64,000 nt of DNA from Fasciolopsis buskii (lineage: Eukaryota; Platyhelminthes; Trematoda; Plagiorchiida; Fasciolidae). The DNA lies in contig LUCM01006408.1 in NCBI GenBank assembly GCA_008360955.1, forward strand, positions 1-64,000. Reading direction: 5' to 3'. Under the pieces are notes generated by a model, which was not told the origin of the DNA, ran no database searches, and worked only from the letters and a program-made list of their open reading frames with translations. Both the position numbers and the translations under genes were made by a program. This document shows, piece after piece, positions 38,201-51,238 of the stretch. Positions within the stretch are counted from its first letter, which is position 1. Each line of letters starts with the position of its first letter.

Positions 38201-41040
38201 AACATAAGTAACCATGACAACTACCCGAAGTGGGCCTGATAGAAAAGATACTGTTGAGACTCTAACAATGTCAACAATTTCGTATGATGTAAGTTACGAA
38301 CGCTCAAAAGTAGACTTTGGTCCACTGAAATTCAGTTAATTAGTAGGAGGGAAAATCCAAAGAAAAGACTTCAAGCATTCCTTGGGAATAGAAACTAAAT
38401 TTGATTTTCCTAATATGCGAAGGATAGACAAGCAAAACCACGAACTAAAGTCAGTGGAGTCAAAACACTCCATGCAAACTGCACCGAATTTTCAAATCGG
38501 AAATGCGGGGTTCCAAAGTCAACTACTAAAAGTTTAGGATCGAAAGCCGTAGAATTACAATCCGACAGGTTAGCTAGTAGAGAGCTTCAAACCACGGAAG
38601 CTATTTGAAGTCATTTATACAACTGAAGGTTGCTTTGTACTTGTACCGAGATGAATTATCAACACATAAGTCGGTATTCAACTTAAAAGCCTTCACTTAA
38701 TGCCACTGAAGGTGGGTTAAAAAATTTTAAATAAATAAAATGCTCGACGTTACAAAAAGTTAGAATAGACAATAATGCACACCAAGTTTATGATAAAATC
38801 TGGGCAATAGTTTATCCGCCGCCGATGACGTTACCTAAACATGGGACAACATATTCTTAGCAAAGGAAGAATTAAACGAAAGTAGAACGAACTCTTGAAC
38901 AATGTTGGTAGCAGACATGCTGCGGTGTATTCAACCGGTGTCGTTTAACAATGCTTTCTTAGATAATCTAGATGAAGCTTCGGGTTCTCAGTAAGGACAA
39001 AAAGAGTTCTACAGATTAACATAAGTGTTGAAAGCAGAATTCTGAAATATTGCTGTAGAAAAACAATTATTCCAAGCGAACAGAAAAGGTGCACTGGAGA
39101 AACAAACCAATGAATAGATTTGAAGACGAATGGTTGTTTAATCAAAAAGGCCAGGGTTTGCAAACGTAAAAAGTAGTCGCCACAGTTAACCAGCACATGG
39201 GTGAATGTGCGAACAGCAACTAGTTTGTCACTCACAGTGGACTCTAGAAAGTGAACTGCAATGGGCAGGTAAGCTGCCTATGGCAAACAATGATTGAAAA
39301 CGTGGATGGAGTCAAGTTTAGAATGGTCTGACTTGAGATGGCTTCGCCACTCGGTGAGGTTTATTGATATCTTTTGTAGCAAGTATATTCGCATCATCTG
39401 TGTGCTTTCAGACTCGTGGTGATATGGTGTCAGTAAGATGATCGGTGCAGGCAGAAAATACTTGTGAAGATATCGAGGCAACTGGGAGTATTCGGAAATT
39501 GTTTACTCAGGCATGGAAGAAGTCCTACCTATCATGGTGCATTGCATTCTTTCAGTGATAAGGACAATTCGGCAGGGAGACAATTTTTATATGCGTCCAG
39601 ATGATTCCATCGAGTGCGGTTAGGTAAATCGCTGATAAGAGAAAGACGTTGGAGATCATCATGCAAAATAACAAACAACTACTGTCGGTGTTTACTTTAA
39701 GGGAATATTGGTTCGCTTCTGATGCGAAAAAGTGCTAAATAACGCGACAAGAATTTCCGGATGGAGCCGATGAAAGGATCACCATCGATGCTTGATTTCT
39801 GACTAGTTTTTAGCACGAATTCTTCAAGATATACTGCTTCTAAAAACTGCTCTTTTATGGCCAATTTAATCGAAGAAACACTACATGTCCAGAGAGGTAG
39901 GAAGAGTATGAATTACACCTTTCGACAATGGCCGAAATAGGTGCATAGCTGCCAAACCACGTAGACGAAAAAGGCTGATCACAGAAACTTCCGGTGGAAT
40001 TAAATCTCCGCAAGCGTATGCCCCGTAGATTTCTTAGTTCTTTCCGTAAATTAGACAAAATCTAATCCGAAAATGTTGCCAACGTTTTATGTTTGGATAG
40101 CGTTCACAGATGCAACCAGTATATACATTTTTTTAATGTTCAACTGAAATTGAAAGTTTGTTCTGCAAATTTGCCAGGTTTATCCCGAAATTCAGGGTAT
40201 TCCCTGATTGATTTGTCATTTGAACCATGTAGTCGCTTTTTCTGGATCATGTTGATGAACCAAGAACAAGTTTTATGCGCATTGTTTTTCGGAGCTTATC
40301 AAAGATTTGGCTTTTCCTGTTTCTACCGACAGGAAATTGCTTGATTTGAAACGCCCAAATAATGAATCCTTTAACACACTAACGGGGGTACCATCAAACA
40401 AGTTGTCATCTTTTCAATAAACTGTAGGAAGAGCAGTGCAATATCTCTAGTCACTTACGAAACTGGAAAAGTTTCGACTTTCAGGTTCATTCATCAGCAA
40501 AGATACAACTGGTTTTACGAAGTTGCATTTCAGATAAAATCATAAATATTTTCTCGTGAAACATAATGTGACATGTTCACAATAAATTTGAACAGAATTC
40601 CAAACCAACGGCAAAGAAACGAAAATGCATGCCCCGAAATACATAACATTTGAGTAACTCGCTAATGCAAAGCTCCGATTGACTAAAACAACGCGAAATT
40701 ATCATGTTATTTGTTCATCAGTGTCACCTTTTTCAGACAGTCATGATGCTCATCTGATCATTGAAAACCATCCCTTGAAGGGTAGCTTCTGCCGCATACT
40801 GAAGCTGTGGTTCAAATGGACCTGAAACCTAAGTTACTTTAATCTGTCTTGAGCACTGGCCGCAAGCCCACCTATGTTCACGATATGGAGGTTTGGTTGA
40901 TATGAACAGGGCATGATACAGTCAAGCCTGAGATGGATCAGCGACAACACAGCACTCAGTTCCTGTGACGACAATCAATTAAATGCCCTTTAACCGTGTT
41001 GGACCGTGAAAATCAAGTGCGTTCAGAAAAATGGATTTAG
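35250..41040. other. Long AT-rich stretch, no firm gene
   Basis: The plus strand becomes A-rich after about 36 kb. Minus-strand frames at 37983-37774, 38215-37952, 39235-38945 and 40058-39855 are open for 60-96 codons but show no domain and no convincing paired splice sites. They could be exons of a long-intron minus-strand gene or chance. Confidence 0.35.
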
Positions 41041-41042
41041 TG

Positions 41043-41390
41043 CTACGTGTAGTTTTTCATGGTAGTAGAAGTATAATGTGCAAATGAAGTATCAAGAATA
41101 TCCGGGTTTGCTGTCCAATTAAAAGCTTGGAGCCATCCATTGGTATTCAGGAACTGAAAATCCGCTTCCCACGCCAGGTTTTCATTCCGATTATCAATGA
41201 CAAACAAAGGCTTAAGTGGCCTAACAACGAGAGTTTTGGAGACAACGTCATACTGAAGATAATGTTGACTGAATGTGCGGTGATTTATCCAGTTGGCAAG
41301 CTTTTTTCCCAGAGCAATACGACTTGTAACCAGTTTGCAAATATCAGGACCAAATGAAGTAAGGAATGTATTGAAAAATCGATGCGCCAT
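41043..41390 (-). CDS. Candidate exon, product unknown
   Basis: A 115-codon minus-strand frame starts ATG and ends TAG at 41043. It has a soluble, evenly mixed composition (SFGPDICKLVTSRIALGKKL near the start; PLFVIDNRNENLAWEADFQF in the middle). An AATTAAAATCAG| acceptor-like site lies three bases upstream of the ATG, but its pyrimidine tract is weak. No domain recognised. It is one of several protein-like minus-strand frames between 41 and 55 kb. Confidence 0.3.
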   Translation of the reverse strand: MAHRFFNTFLTSFGPDICKLVTSRIALGKKLANWINHRTFSQHYLQYDVVSKTLVVRPLKPLFVIDNRNENLAWEADFQFLNTNGWLQAFNWTANPDILDTSFAHYTSTTMKNYT

Positions 41391-41942
41391 ATACTGATTT
41401 TAATTGTGAATGATATAATGTAAAACTTGACTTGAAGGACTACCCACGGTAGTCGAAAACGCTGTGTTATTAACATTATGTCATTCACAAAGGCTTAAGT
41501 GATCTACAATTTTAGCTTGCAGATCCGCGGACTTTCTCCCATCCATTTTTAGTTAGTCGCTGCTCATATGGAAACGAATAGGCAAGACGGGTTAGAAAGC
41601 TAGGAGGATGCAATGAGTACAGTAGGTAAAAAATTAAATTATCTCACAACAGAAACGAAATGCACTTTCGTCGGTGACCTTGTTGTGCCCTGTAACGACT
41701 ACATCAATTCAGTTGGTGAAGATGAGTAATCAACTTAGATATCGCTCGAAAGCATACATTTTCACAAGCCATATTCAAAACTTTAATTTGATATGGAATG
41801 ACGTAAATGCCGTGTAACTGAAAGTAGTTAGAAAAGCCCAGTGTATATCATTAACTAAGGCGATCATCAGGATCACCGATGCTGTAATAACCAAGCAGAT
41901 GGAATTCTGGGATCTGAAGCCAGCCTAGCTCTACCGTCAGTA

Positions 41943-42164
41943 TCACATTAATTGCAACCTAAATGAATGATAATCTTCAAAGCGGTCGGTCACCTGACCT
42001 GTGACAGTAGGACTCCGAGGTAAAATCTCGTTCGCCGGTGTTGCTGTTCCCAGCATAGCCATGAGATTATGTGAGAAGTCACGCGAACACACGACCACGG
42101 TTATCATCGTGCTATAGTCGGTGGCGTGGTGACGATAAACGGCACTGAAGCAAGCCATCGACAA
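41943..42164 (-). CDS. Candidate exon, product unknown
   Basis: A 73-codon minus-strand frame with coding-like composition, including TDYSTMITVVVCSRDFSHN and GTATPANEILPRSPTVTGQ. A TCACAG|GTCAGG donor-like site lies inside the frame and a GGTAAG acceptor-like site just upstream. Phase does not match the neighbouring 42234-42455 exon, so the relation is unclear. Confidence 0.2.
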   Translation of the reverse strand: MSMACFSAVYRHHATDYSTMITVVVCSRDFSHNLMAMLGTATPANEILPRSPTVTGQVTDRFEDYHSFRLQLM

Positions 42165-42233
42165 TAGACGTTCCTTACCAAATCAGTTTATTATTACCCA
42201 AATATCCAATTACCAAATTACCAAATTACTCAC

Positions 42234-42455
42234 CAAAACCAGTAAACCGATTGTCTTCTGTTAATCTATAAATGTAAATTTCCGTCGTGTTTGTCAGCAA
42301 TTTTCCATTGATGTAATAATGTGTTACATAAAATGCGTTGCGTACAAAGGTGACCATTATTGACGAGAAATGCACTGGAGTGAAAAGGAGTTGGGTTTTG
42401 GACATTAGCTTAATAATAACAACATCATGACATTCAGCGTATTGGAATTTGCTCA
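42234..42455 (-). CDS. Candidate internal exon with a strong splice donor
   Basis: On the minus strand a 73-codon frame ends at the consensus donor TTTTG|GTGAGT (42233-42228); without splicing it would hit a stop two codons later. An ACGACCTAG| acceptor-like site precedes it. The length is 222 bases, incoming and outgoing phase 1. The peptide contains VVIIKLMSKTQLLFTPVHFS and LLTNTTEIYIYRLTEDN. The intron start carries a short tandem TAATTTGG repeat. Family unknown. Confidence 0.35.
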
Positions 42456-43630
42456 CTAGGTCGTTGGTGAGCTGTTTGATTTGTATTGCTCACGATAATA
42501 AATGCCAAACCTGAATTCATAACTCTGAGAAAATTGTCCTAAACTCAGTTGTTTAATATTGACTCACAACAAAACGGAAAATATACTGGCATGAGCTGAC
42601 ACACGCGAACTTATTGGAGCAGGTAACCGGATCTAAATGGAGTTAATCAGAATTCAATCAGAAAACATTCCTGGTACACTATGACCAGGTTTTGTCTAAC
42701 ACAGATAAGTGCAACTTAGAATGCAAGTGTCATTTTACAACTAATCAAAAATGACACATTTTGCTCCAAGCCAAATATTCAATCAGATAGGGATGTGTCC
42801 AGTCTTATGTGATATAAATCTCACTAGAGGAGGGAGTAGAGAATGACCAGAAAATGACAAAGCTGTCACGATAGAAGTATGCCCAATCAAAGTGAAATGT
42901 TTGTGGTGAATTACTTCAGAAAGCTGCCACCTTAGATTCTTCCGTGTTTATCCATGACTGCAAACACCGCTATAACTACTTTACTTGTCGACAAACTGAC
43001 CTAGGTTGAAATAAAAAATTATCATTTGCCCTAGGAATTGGAAATTTTTTTCGCGTAGTTAGAAAATACATTATGCTCCATGCTAAACCTCGCAATTGAT
43101 CCACCTCACCCCACCTTACTGATGGTTGATCAACACCGGTAATTCTAAGAACACGAGAAGACACAAATCAATAGAGGTCTAGTCCGAGTACGAGTCTCAT
43201 CATGACCGGAGTGATACCTTCACAATAGACTATCTTATTTGGGCGGCTGATGCTTTTTCCTTTGTCGTATGCAACTGGCCACATAAGCGAAAAACCCAAG
43301 TTTCAAAAGTCCGGATAGGATCAGCTATTTTATATTCGCTGTTTTTTTTTCGATCATTTTTGGTGAATTTTGGGTGGTATAAGGGGGAAAAAATCCGCAA
43401 CAGTTTATCAAGGCTTCTTTTTGAGTTAACCGAAAAGCACTCAGAAGAGTTCCTATTTTGATCTAGTAGCCTGAGTTTTATGCAGCAGGCACAAGTGCAG
43501 GTAACAGATTGGTTAGTAGGTATTAGTAGTAAGAGATTTGGTTTTCACGAAATAATTCACCGTGTGATATTAATGCTCAGCTTTTCATCAAGAAACCATG
43601 GAAACAGCATGCAGCCTTTTCATCGTTTTT

Positions 43631-43761
43631 AGGAATGGTCAGCAGTACATATCCATCTGGTCGGACCGCAGCCCAGTGGCTAAGGCGGTTGGCTCCAAGT
43701 CGTTTGTCTCCGGTTCACGTCCCACTTGGGGCGTGGTGGACATGCACTGCTGATAATTCCT
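43631..43761. repeat. tRNA-like sequence inside a 25-bp inverted repeat (fold-back element)
   Basis: Bases 43631-43655 and 43737-43761 are inverted copies of each other, 21 of 25 matching (AGGAAT..TCAGCAGT.CAT.TCCA). Between them, 43665-43735 has tRNA-like internal promoter boxes: AGTGGCTAAGGCGG (box A-like) and GGTTCACGTCCC (box B-like), with ACCGC/GTGGT able to pair as an acceptor stem. It is too degenerate in the anticodon region to call a tRNA gene. It is best read as a tRNA-derived SINE/MITE-like element. Confidence 0.6.
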
Positions 43762-44110
43762 AACAGGGATGAAACAGATGTACAGTGCTTCTATGGTTTC
43801 TTTATGTTGAGTTGGGCGATGATATCACATGGTGAATTATTTCATGAAAAGAGTACTATTCTTTTTCCACATTTTGACCGAACAGATAATACCGGTTTGA
43901 GATCAAGCTGAACTGTGATGACAGCATGCATGCATGTACATTATATGTATATATATATACGAGGTAAGTAGTATTTGGATGAGTAAAAAACATTTACCCG
44001 GGAGCACACGACCGATTTCGCGGTTATTGTCGCTCGTCAGGTATGCGTACCTGGTGCTCTCTTGTCCAAATATCCACATACTTGTACACCCCGGATTGGT
44101 ATGTCTCACT

Positions 44111-44302
44111 AGAATGGAATCTGTAGTATCAGGAGTGTGCCAGAAGCACTTCGTCGAAGAGGGGGGGGGCATTCTGCCCCGTTCATAAGGTTGGCTCAGC
44201 CCAAATGACAAATAACAATCAGCGACTCATAGTTGTGGTTCACCTGTGGAATTTTCGACGAAGAGCTTCTATGCTCACTCCTGATGCTACAGATTCGATT
44301 CT
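44111..44302. repeat. Imperfect inverted repeat (fold-back) between AT tracts
   Basis: Arm 44111-44158 and arm 44254-44302 are inverted copies with about 88% identity, sharing GAATCTGTAG.ATCAGGAGTG and CTTCGTCGAA. The 95-base loop includes a run of nine G at about 44161-44169. TA-rich simple repeats lie on both sides (43945-43961 and 44309-44327). This fits a fold-back or MITE-like insertion. Confidence 0.75.
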
Positions 44303-44308
44303 GTTGAA

Positions 44309-44327
44309 ATATATATATATATATATA
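44309..44327. repeat. (AT)n microsatellite
   Basis: About nine AT units directly after the fold-back arm. Confidence 0.9.
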
Positions 44328-45297
44328 ACCTTTCTCAATTCATCTTTCGATTCACTAATCAGGAAATGGGATAACTTCCCGGAGGCACAATGGACAACCA
44401 TGGTAACGTTAGCAGATATTTTTACGTATCTCAAGGGTTATCAGTACTTTAATTAGCTTTCTATATTAATATACCCTCTCTGTTTAACGATGTTCATCGA
44501 AAGTTGTTGCATACCTGATTTTACAACATGGACTTTCCGTTTTCGTCTTGCCTAACGGGTCTCTGTGCTGATAACTACTAGCCTTTGCACAGAAAAAAAA
44601 TATCTGGAATCTGTTCTGGATTCTTTATTCTTTCGTCCCATAATTGGCATAGCGTCACATCCAGGTGAGCAAACAATTGCTTATTTCCCGTGAAAATGAA
44701 TTTTGATTGGATCCTGTTTTTCTCGCATGCATAAACCCTTCTGGTTTGCAAACAACAGGATTCTTTCATGAAATATGTATGTATAAAACAACTTACGGAA
44801 CCTTTCCACAGTCAGTTCTGCCAAAGAGTTGTTATATTTACGCACTGATTTTCATTTTGGGGAAAATCCTTCTCTAAACTTATAAATCGATTCCGCGTAG
44901 GCTTGAAATTTTCCATATTCAACTACTTGATTTCCGCTCAAAGCAATATTACAGAGGATGGTGATTCTCGTTATGATGCTTTGTTCTAAATTCAACTAGA
45001 GACCGGTTATCAACTTAGAATAAGCGAAACTAAAGGCATTGCAAGGTGGTATCCAAATAAGCAGGCGTATAACGCTACGCTGTTCGATTTAGAAAAAGTC
45101 TGCAGCAGTGATCAGCAGATCTGACACAAGTCTAAAGCAGAACTGGAGTCACCAGCAATTAAAATTCAGCTCCGTAGCATTAAAACGTTCCTCTCTACTT
45201 AGCCCCAATCTCGCATATGCATTGAACGGACATTTAGGGTAATTCGCGGAGCTTGAAATTATGAGAACCAAAATGTTGATATGTCAATGAATCTCAA

Positions 45298-45343
45298 GAT
45301 GATGATGACGATGATGTTGCTGGTAGTAGTAGTAGTAGTAGTG
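45298..45343. repeat. GAT/AGT trinucleotide repeat
   Basis: GATGATGATGACGATGATG followed by seven AGT/GTA units. This resembles the ATG-rich tails of the RTE-like LINEs in this window, but no LINE sequence was recognised beside it. Confidence 0.7.
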
Positions 45344-47715
45344 TCAAGCGGCGGACGCCATTACGTGGAGCATTTTGCCGGTCCAAGTCCCCGGACCATC
45401 AGTCACGTTTCCTTTTGAAAGGAATATTTTACAAATGATTGAGAATAAATAATTTCAAATAATATTAATAATAGTAGTACTAAGACATCAATTCTCTTTG
45501 TAGGCACATTTCTGTTCAAAGACAACCTCGCACGAGGCGTGCGCAATAATGAATGATGTTTTGCTTAATGCGCATTCAGTGATCACAGCAACTGACAGGA
45601 CATTTTACCAGATAACTTGTCTCGAAATTTGGCATCACACTGAGACCGAATTCCAACTGCTGTATTTTCACTGTTGTTTACAATTAAATATTAACCTCGT
45701 CCAGTTGTGACCAGTTGAATTAAGATAAACCAGACGAAGCATAAAAAGCTTTATTGGGGGAAAAGTTCCCAGACTGTTGCTACCCAAGTACGGAAGTCAG
45801 AACAACTTGTGCGATCAAAAAGAAATCGTCAGTAACACTTTTGAGCACTGGGAAGTTCATTCCAGTTATCCGAATACGGACTGCGGTCATACATGGGTTT
45901 TAGACGAACGCCATGCTCACTGACTAATACACTACTAGGGAGAAGGGAATGAGGTAAACCTACTTACATTATCGTTCACCCGTTGAAATCGGTAACTCAA
46001 TCAATATTTACTTAGCATTTGGGGATATTTGGAAAGGCGCTGAGTCCACTTGAAAACCAACACGAAATCAGGCATTGGAAACTGATGTGAATAATCCTAG
46101 TTATGGGTGCATCAGAAGTTGTTTGAAGTACCCCATCTTTAGTGAACAAAAGCCAGTGATAACATCTGCGATTGTTTACGTAGCCTATGGAACCACTTGT
46201 CAATAAACTCGATCATTTATTGTCATTACAGTACTGACTGAGCTGCCTGATCTTCACTATGTATGCCTCTCAACCGAATGGATGGAACAGTTCTAATATT
46301 CATAAACATAGATGATTGTGTTGACCTGAGAATGCGATCACCGAGACCATGTTCAGCGGCACGTGTTCTCCAACAAAATTTATTTAGCATCAATCACAAG
46401 GGCATAGTCCAAAGTCTGAAATGTCTCACCACATGTTATTCGTAATTTCGTCATTAAGGTACTTGTTATTCGACTCCAGATAGGTTGGTGTATTGAATCA
46501 AAACCTTCCAGTCTTTTCAACTTTAATGATTCGATTAATAGAAAGGACCTGCGGATTTTGCAAGGTGTAGTCATTTACGCATGGGAACACTGAATTTTCT
46601 CTAAAACAAACCTGAAGTCAAATTGTGCAGATCACATATATATAAGCGTTGTGCGAGGTATGATTATGAACTCGATCATTCGTGAAATTCCCACGATCAA
46701 TCGAAGGTCGTTTCAAAGATCAAAATAATCAAATGGAACATTCAGTGCTGCCCCACGATCCATTCAGGCAAACTCGGGCAGACACACATACACAAGTATT
46801 CACATGCAGAATAGGGGTAAACAACTTTTAAAAAAAGTTGCCCTATGGTTGTTGTCGTTTGTATCTTTAAACATGAGATTGATTCAACTTGAGCTTTATA
46901 CTTTCAAGTTCAAAAGAGTCGAAGACCCACCAATTTGGGCCTCGAAACTAGTATTCGTGGTTTGAAAACTACTAACCAAAATGGAATGAGTCCAAAATGA
47001 TTGTATGAGTGATGCAAAGGGTGTGTATGGACTTTCAGTCGCAAATCACGGGTTTCATTCAATAGAAAATTGTTGTCGGTCAAGGAACGAGGCTGAAGAT
47101 TCCATGCACATACTCACAGGCACATAAGAGCCTGAATGGCTACGGCTAACAGTTTACGTCACTGAGTTATGCAAAATCGCACTGCAAGTTGTAATTAAAG
47201 TACCGCTAACATTATTCACCATGTGTTTATGTTTTGGACTGCCGTGCACGACAACGCTGCTGCGCTTTTTCGCGCAACTCCAGGTAGTGTAAATATGCAG
47301 CACAGAAAAATGTTAAACTTCTGTCTTAGTCAGCAACGAATGTTCCAATCATATCCAACATACATTTTAGAAAGAAGAACGACTCAGGTGCCGGCGGCTG
47401 ACAAGCATAATCGGCGCAAGGTAACAACAGCATCAACAAAGGCGACCGAGAACACGGACAGAGTGAGTGAGCTGATGCGGATGCGAGCCAAACGAGGCAT
47501 GCATGAGGACAATTTTACTGCAGGATTCGGCACTGAGTAGTTCGTGCGCCAGCAATTCCCAAACGCACGTAGTATATGACCAAAAGAGGTATCAGCAGTA
47601 ATCAACGAATACAGAAGGAGGCCAGCAATCCAGTAATCTAGGTATCAAAAGGAAGTTATAAGCCAAGTAAAGAAGCCACCTAGGTTAAAACCCAAAGAAA
47701 GCTAACAACTATAGT

Positions 47716-47917
47716 TCAGCTGTCCTGTTCACGACTACTGCATTTTTTTCTGACTAAGAAGAGGCCGACTACTATGGTCTTGTGTTTGCCAATGAGGCAA
47801 GCAAGCATCAAATCTACCAGCCGACTTCCAATCGCCTTAATGGTGTGGTTGTATATAGCACGCCGAATCTGTGCGGTGGTTTTGGAGGCATGAACTAATG
47901 GGATGTGTCTGCACGGA
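47716..47917 (-). CDS. Candidate terminal exon, product unknown
   Basis: On the minus strand CTCCCTCTGGTTGCAG| is a good 3' splice site ending at 47918. The downstream frame, entered in phase 2, reads RHIPLVHASKTTAQIRRAIY, then a hydrophobic MLACLIGKHKTIVVGLFLV that could be a membrane segment, and stops at TGA 47716. A CTG|GTAGAT donor-like site is also present. Family unknown. Confidence 0.27.
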
Positions 47918-48899
47918 CTGCAACCAGAGGGAGGCAGTTCGTGATCAACGAACAAATCGCAAATTTGACAGCTATGCTTATTTGGTAGATCTCACAGCTT
48001 TGTGATTCTGGCGTTTCTGCAGCTTAACTGTGGTATTCTCAGTCGTTTCGCATCAGTGGAAGACACCGGATCCAGTGTGAGATGAAGACCAAGAGGCCTC
48101 AAGGGTACCAATTGTTTCCAAGGTAAACAGAGAACATTTCAACTCCAAAAACCAGGTATGGAAAGAACAAGGAGAGGATTTTGCGTCGACCTTTCGTTCC
48201 CCCATTAACAAATTTTGCAAATTTATCAACTAACTTCTAAGAAATACACATGCATACAATGTCACAATCGGCATCAGCTGGCGGGCCACCATTCAGCTTC
48301 ATCTTGAAACAATCTACTGTTGCTCAAATCGTCTTCCTAACTTGCGCTGCGGGGTTGCTATCCCACAAACAAACTAAATTAAGTGATGCCTTGAAATGCC
48401 ACGTTATCAAATTTTCTTGTACCAAGTTGGCGAGTTCCAAGACGTCAAGTTAAATTGAAGGAGGCCTTCCAAAATCAGTTCATTTTGATGCATTTTGGTA
48501 TCCTCAACTAAGTGGTAGTGTCCTGTTTAATCTACGTACTTAGATTAGCAGTTCATAAGATCCTTCTGATTCCCTTCCAGTGGGATGATGGCATCATACC
48601 GTTGGCTCCTGTAGAAAAAAAGAAATCTTAGATATTATATTATTGAGCAGCCCTACCACTTTTGTATTCCCGTGAATTAGGGCACCCGGTTGTTAATTTT
48701 CGTTTGACAGTGATACTTCATCAGTGCAAACAAGGTTGAATTCTGGTGACAAAAGTCTCTAGCTCTTTTTCGGAAGTTACTCAATAAAATACGTCATCCG
48801 TCAATTGGTATGTTTTCATAACCTGAGAGGAACCTGTGAGATGATACACCGCAGGACCTGAGAAAGTCAATTCATTTGTGACTGTCTACGTATACCTGC

Positions 48900-48926
48900 A
48901 AGTCTGCATGCATACATGCATGCATG
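48900..48926. repeat. GCATGCAT/ACATGCAT palindromic repeat
   Basis: A run of overlapping GCATGCAT-type palindromes, 20-25 bases long; simple sequence. Confidence 0.6.
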
Positions 48927-48929
48927 TCA

Positions 48930-51215
48930 GTTGCTGAACTTCGAACCCCGCTAGGTCACGAAATGAAGCCACCAGTCCAAGAATATCAAGGACGTCTAGA
49001 ACAGACCTAATGCAACGGACCCTACAAGTAAAGAATGTGATCAAACGCATCTAACCGTTGACGCTGTCATCTCGACTAACAACGAAATATCTGCAACCTA
49101 AACCCAAGCAGAACGAGCAAGACCCTTTGCAAACTACCAGCCAGTATTGATTTACAAAGTGAATGAACACACACGTATATGCACACATGCTTACGTCGTG
49201 CACACGTGCTTAAGTGCGTAAATGCATGCTTTTAGAATCATAACGATGATGACCTGAAGCAAAGTCAATGGGTTTAGTACTCTTTCGAAATACAACATTC
49301 TTGCATCAGGCATAAAGCGAGGATGTAGCCGTCGATTTATCACTACCCAGAGTTAACGTCTTTCTATTTCATATGCTGATATTCTTCATTGTTCGATTTT
49401 TCGTCTCCACCCACGATTCAACATTCTCCCGTTGATCTTGTATTATTTCAGCAGATCTATGAGTTAGGTTTCAGAATATGATAGCAGTTTGTCCACTGCG
49501 GTCGTTTATAAAAGGTTGAGAAGTCTGCACTATCCAGAAGGAGGACAACAGTTGCGATTCACTGACATAAAGAGAACCATTACCAGTAACAATAAATTGT
49601 ACTCCTTAAGCAAAATGCGCACAGGTCTTTGGATTTGGGATTCAAATTGGATCCTACTTTGCGTAATAAAAATGTTCTGAAAATGTCACGTGACTTGTTT
49701 CGGCTCCTATTGGGAATCTCAATGAACACAAAGAAACGACACGGTAGATTTTCCAGTTGTTCAGTCGAATCTGACGTTCGTTTGTCACCGAAGAGCGGTT
49801 GCTTAGGTTAGACTAGAACGAAACACCTAACTAGGTCCTACTGTTCGAAGTGATGATTTGATACAGCATCGTGATTCAGCACTCGAAACAGGGTTTTATT
49901 GTTTCACGATTCCAACCACTGGTTAGACTGCAATATTTGAATCCCTACTGGTTAGCTTGCACGGTCTAAATTTAGGCCCAGAGCGAAAAGAAACCGAAAC
50001 TCAGAATTAAACGGAACGGTATTGGTAGGTGTCGCAAAATAAAGAACTAACAAGCTCTTTGAAACTGTGGATTCAGTACCCAGTTTTCTGACGTGACTGA
50101 TAGACAAGCGCTAGCAAAGAAAGTTAGCAAGAATGGCATTCGTCTATCAAGATAGTGAAGAAACACTCCTAAAACAACTCGATTTGTCCGGCGCAGTGAT
50201 TTGAACATAACTCAGAAATCCACAGGAAAGAATTCGGGAATCAGTTTGCAGCTCATGTTTGTGTGGAATGTTTGCATGCTGGAAACCGTAAAAGTGACTG
50301 TCATTGTTGTCCATTAAATTTGGGCAAAATAAACTGATGTGATCTGAAACTCGTTGCTGGATATGAGATAGCCGTTCATGATGATAAACAGAGAGATGAA
50401 GTTTGGAAAATTTAGACATAAGTAGCACCAGAGTGAAAAAACATATGCACGTATCGCGCAGCCCTAATTATTCAGTATATTCGCTCCTATGCGAAATGAG
50501 ACAACCATTTTGGTATAGTGTATCAGTAGTCCTCTAAAAACGAAATTTTCCTGACTGAATTGCCAGTGAAACTAAGTTGGGACGGGAACCCGAATTTATC
50601 CGGTGGTCAAATTGCAGTACTCAATCGGGTTTTAATGAGGGCTGCCACTGCAGCACGGAAATTTAGCAGACCTTTTGGATTCAACTTCAAGAAAATCTCG
50701 GATAACCAATTGGCCAGCTGAGAGCGGCTATCGATATTTTTGCTCATCACTCTAACCTGGAAGTATTATTAGCCACGTGGTGCGAAAATTTGGGAGGTGT
50801 AACTGTCTGAAGGTTAACCGCGTCTTGTTAATTAATGTGATAAGATATTGCTGTCGGGCTCGAGGTTAGTCAAAATGAACGAAATCAGCATTGGAAAGTA
50901 CATTGTCTTCATGGCCCAACGTAGGAGGATGACGGATACTGAGAAGAAATGTGAATGAATTCTTCTTTTGCATAACGGCCGCGATAAAGTTTCCAACAGT
51001 CCGCATAGTTGTCAGCCATCTTAACAAATACAAAAGTCAATAGCATCAAGTGGAATATTCATTCATACTGCAGCATGTGCGAATACGATACCGTACGGAA
51101 GCAATGTACATCAAATGGGCATTCAATGCAAACGATCGATACCAACAGTGTAGGGAATTAACAGGTGATTTTAGCAGAAAGAGGTAGTCAACGAATAGGC
51201 CGCTCCATAATGATA
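48930..51215. other. No firm gene
   Basis: A minus-strand frame of 93 codons (50428-50147) contains SHFYGFQHANIPHKHELQTD and is moderately protein-like, but I see no domain or clear splice sites. The remainder is featureless. Confidence 0.35.
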
Positions 51216-51219
51216 ATTT

Positions 51220-51238
51220 CACTCACTCACTCACTCAC
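51220..51238. repeat. (ACTC)n tetranucleotide repeat overlapping a splice donor
   Basis: About five ACTC units. On the minus strand they read GTGAGTGAGTGAG, the first unit forming the GTGAGT donor of the exon at 51239-51434. Confidence 0.8.

Noticed and set aside
41043..41390. FNWT tetrapeptide as evidence for a second fucosyltransferase exon
   Set aside because: One short string without the surrounding GT10 pattern; left as an unknown candidate exon.
43665..43735. Functional tRNA gene
   Set aside because: No proper anticodon arm and only five acceptor pairs; treated as a tRNA-derived repeat.
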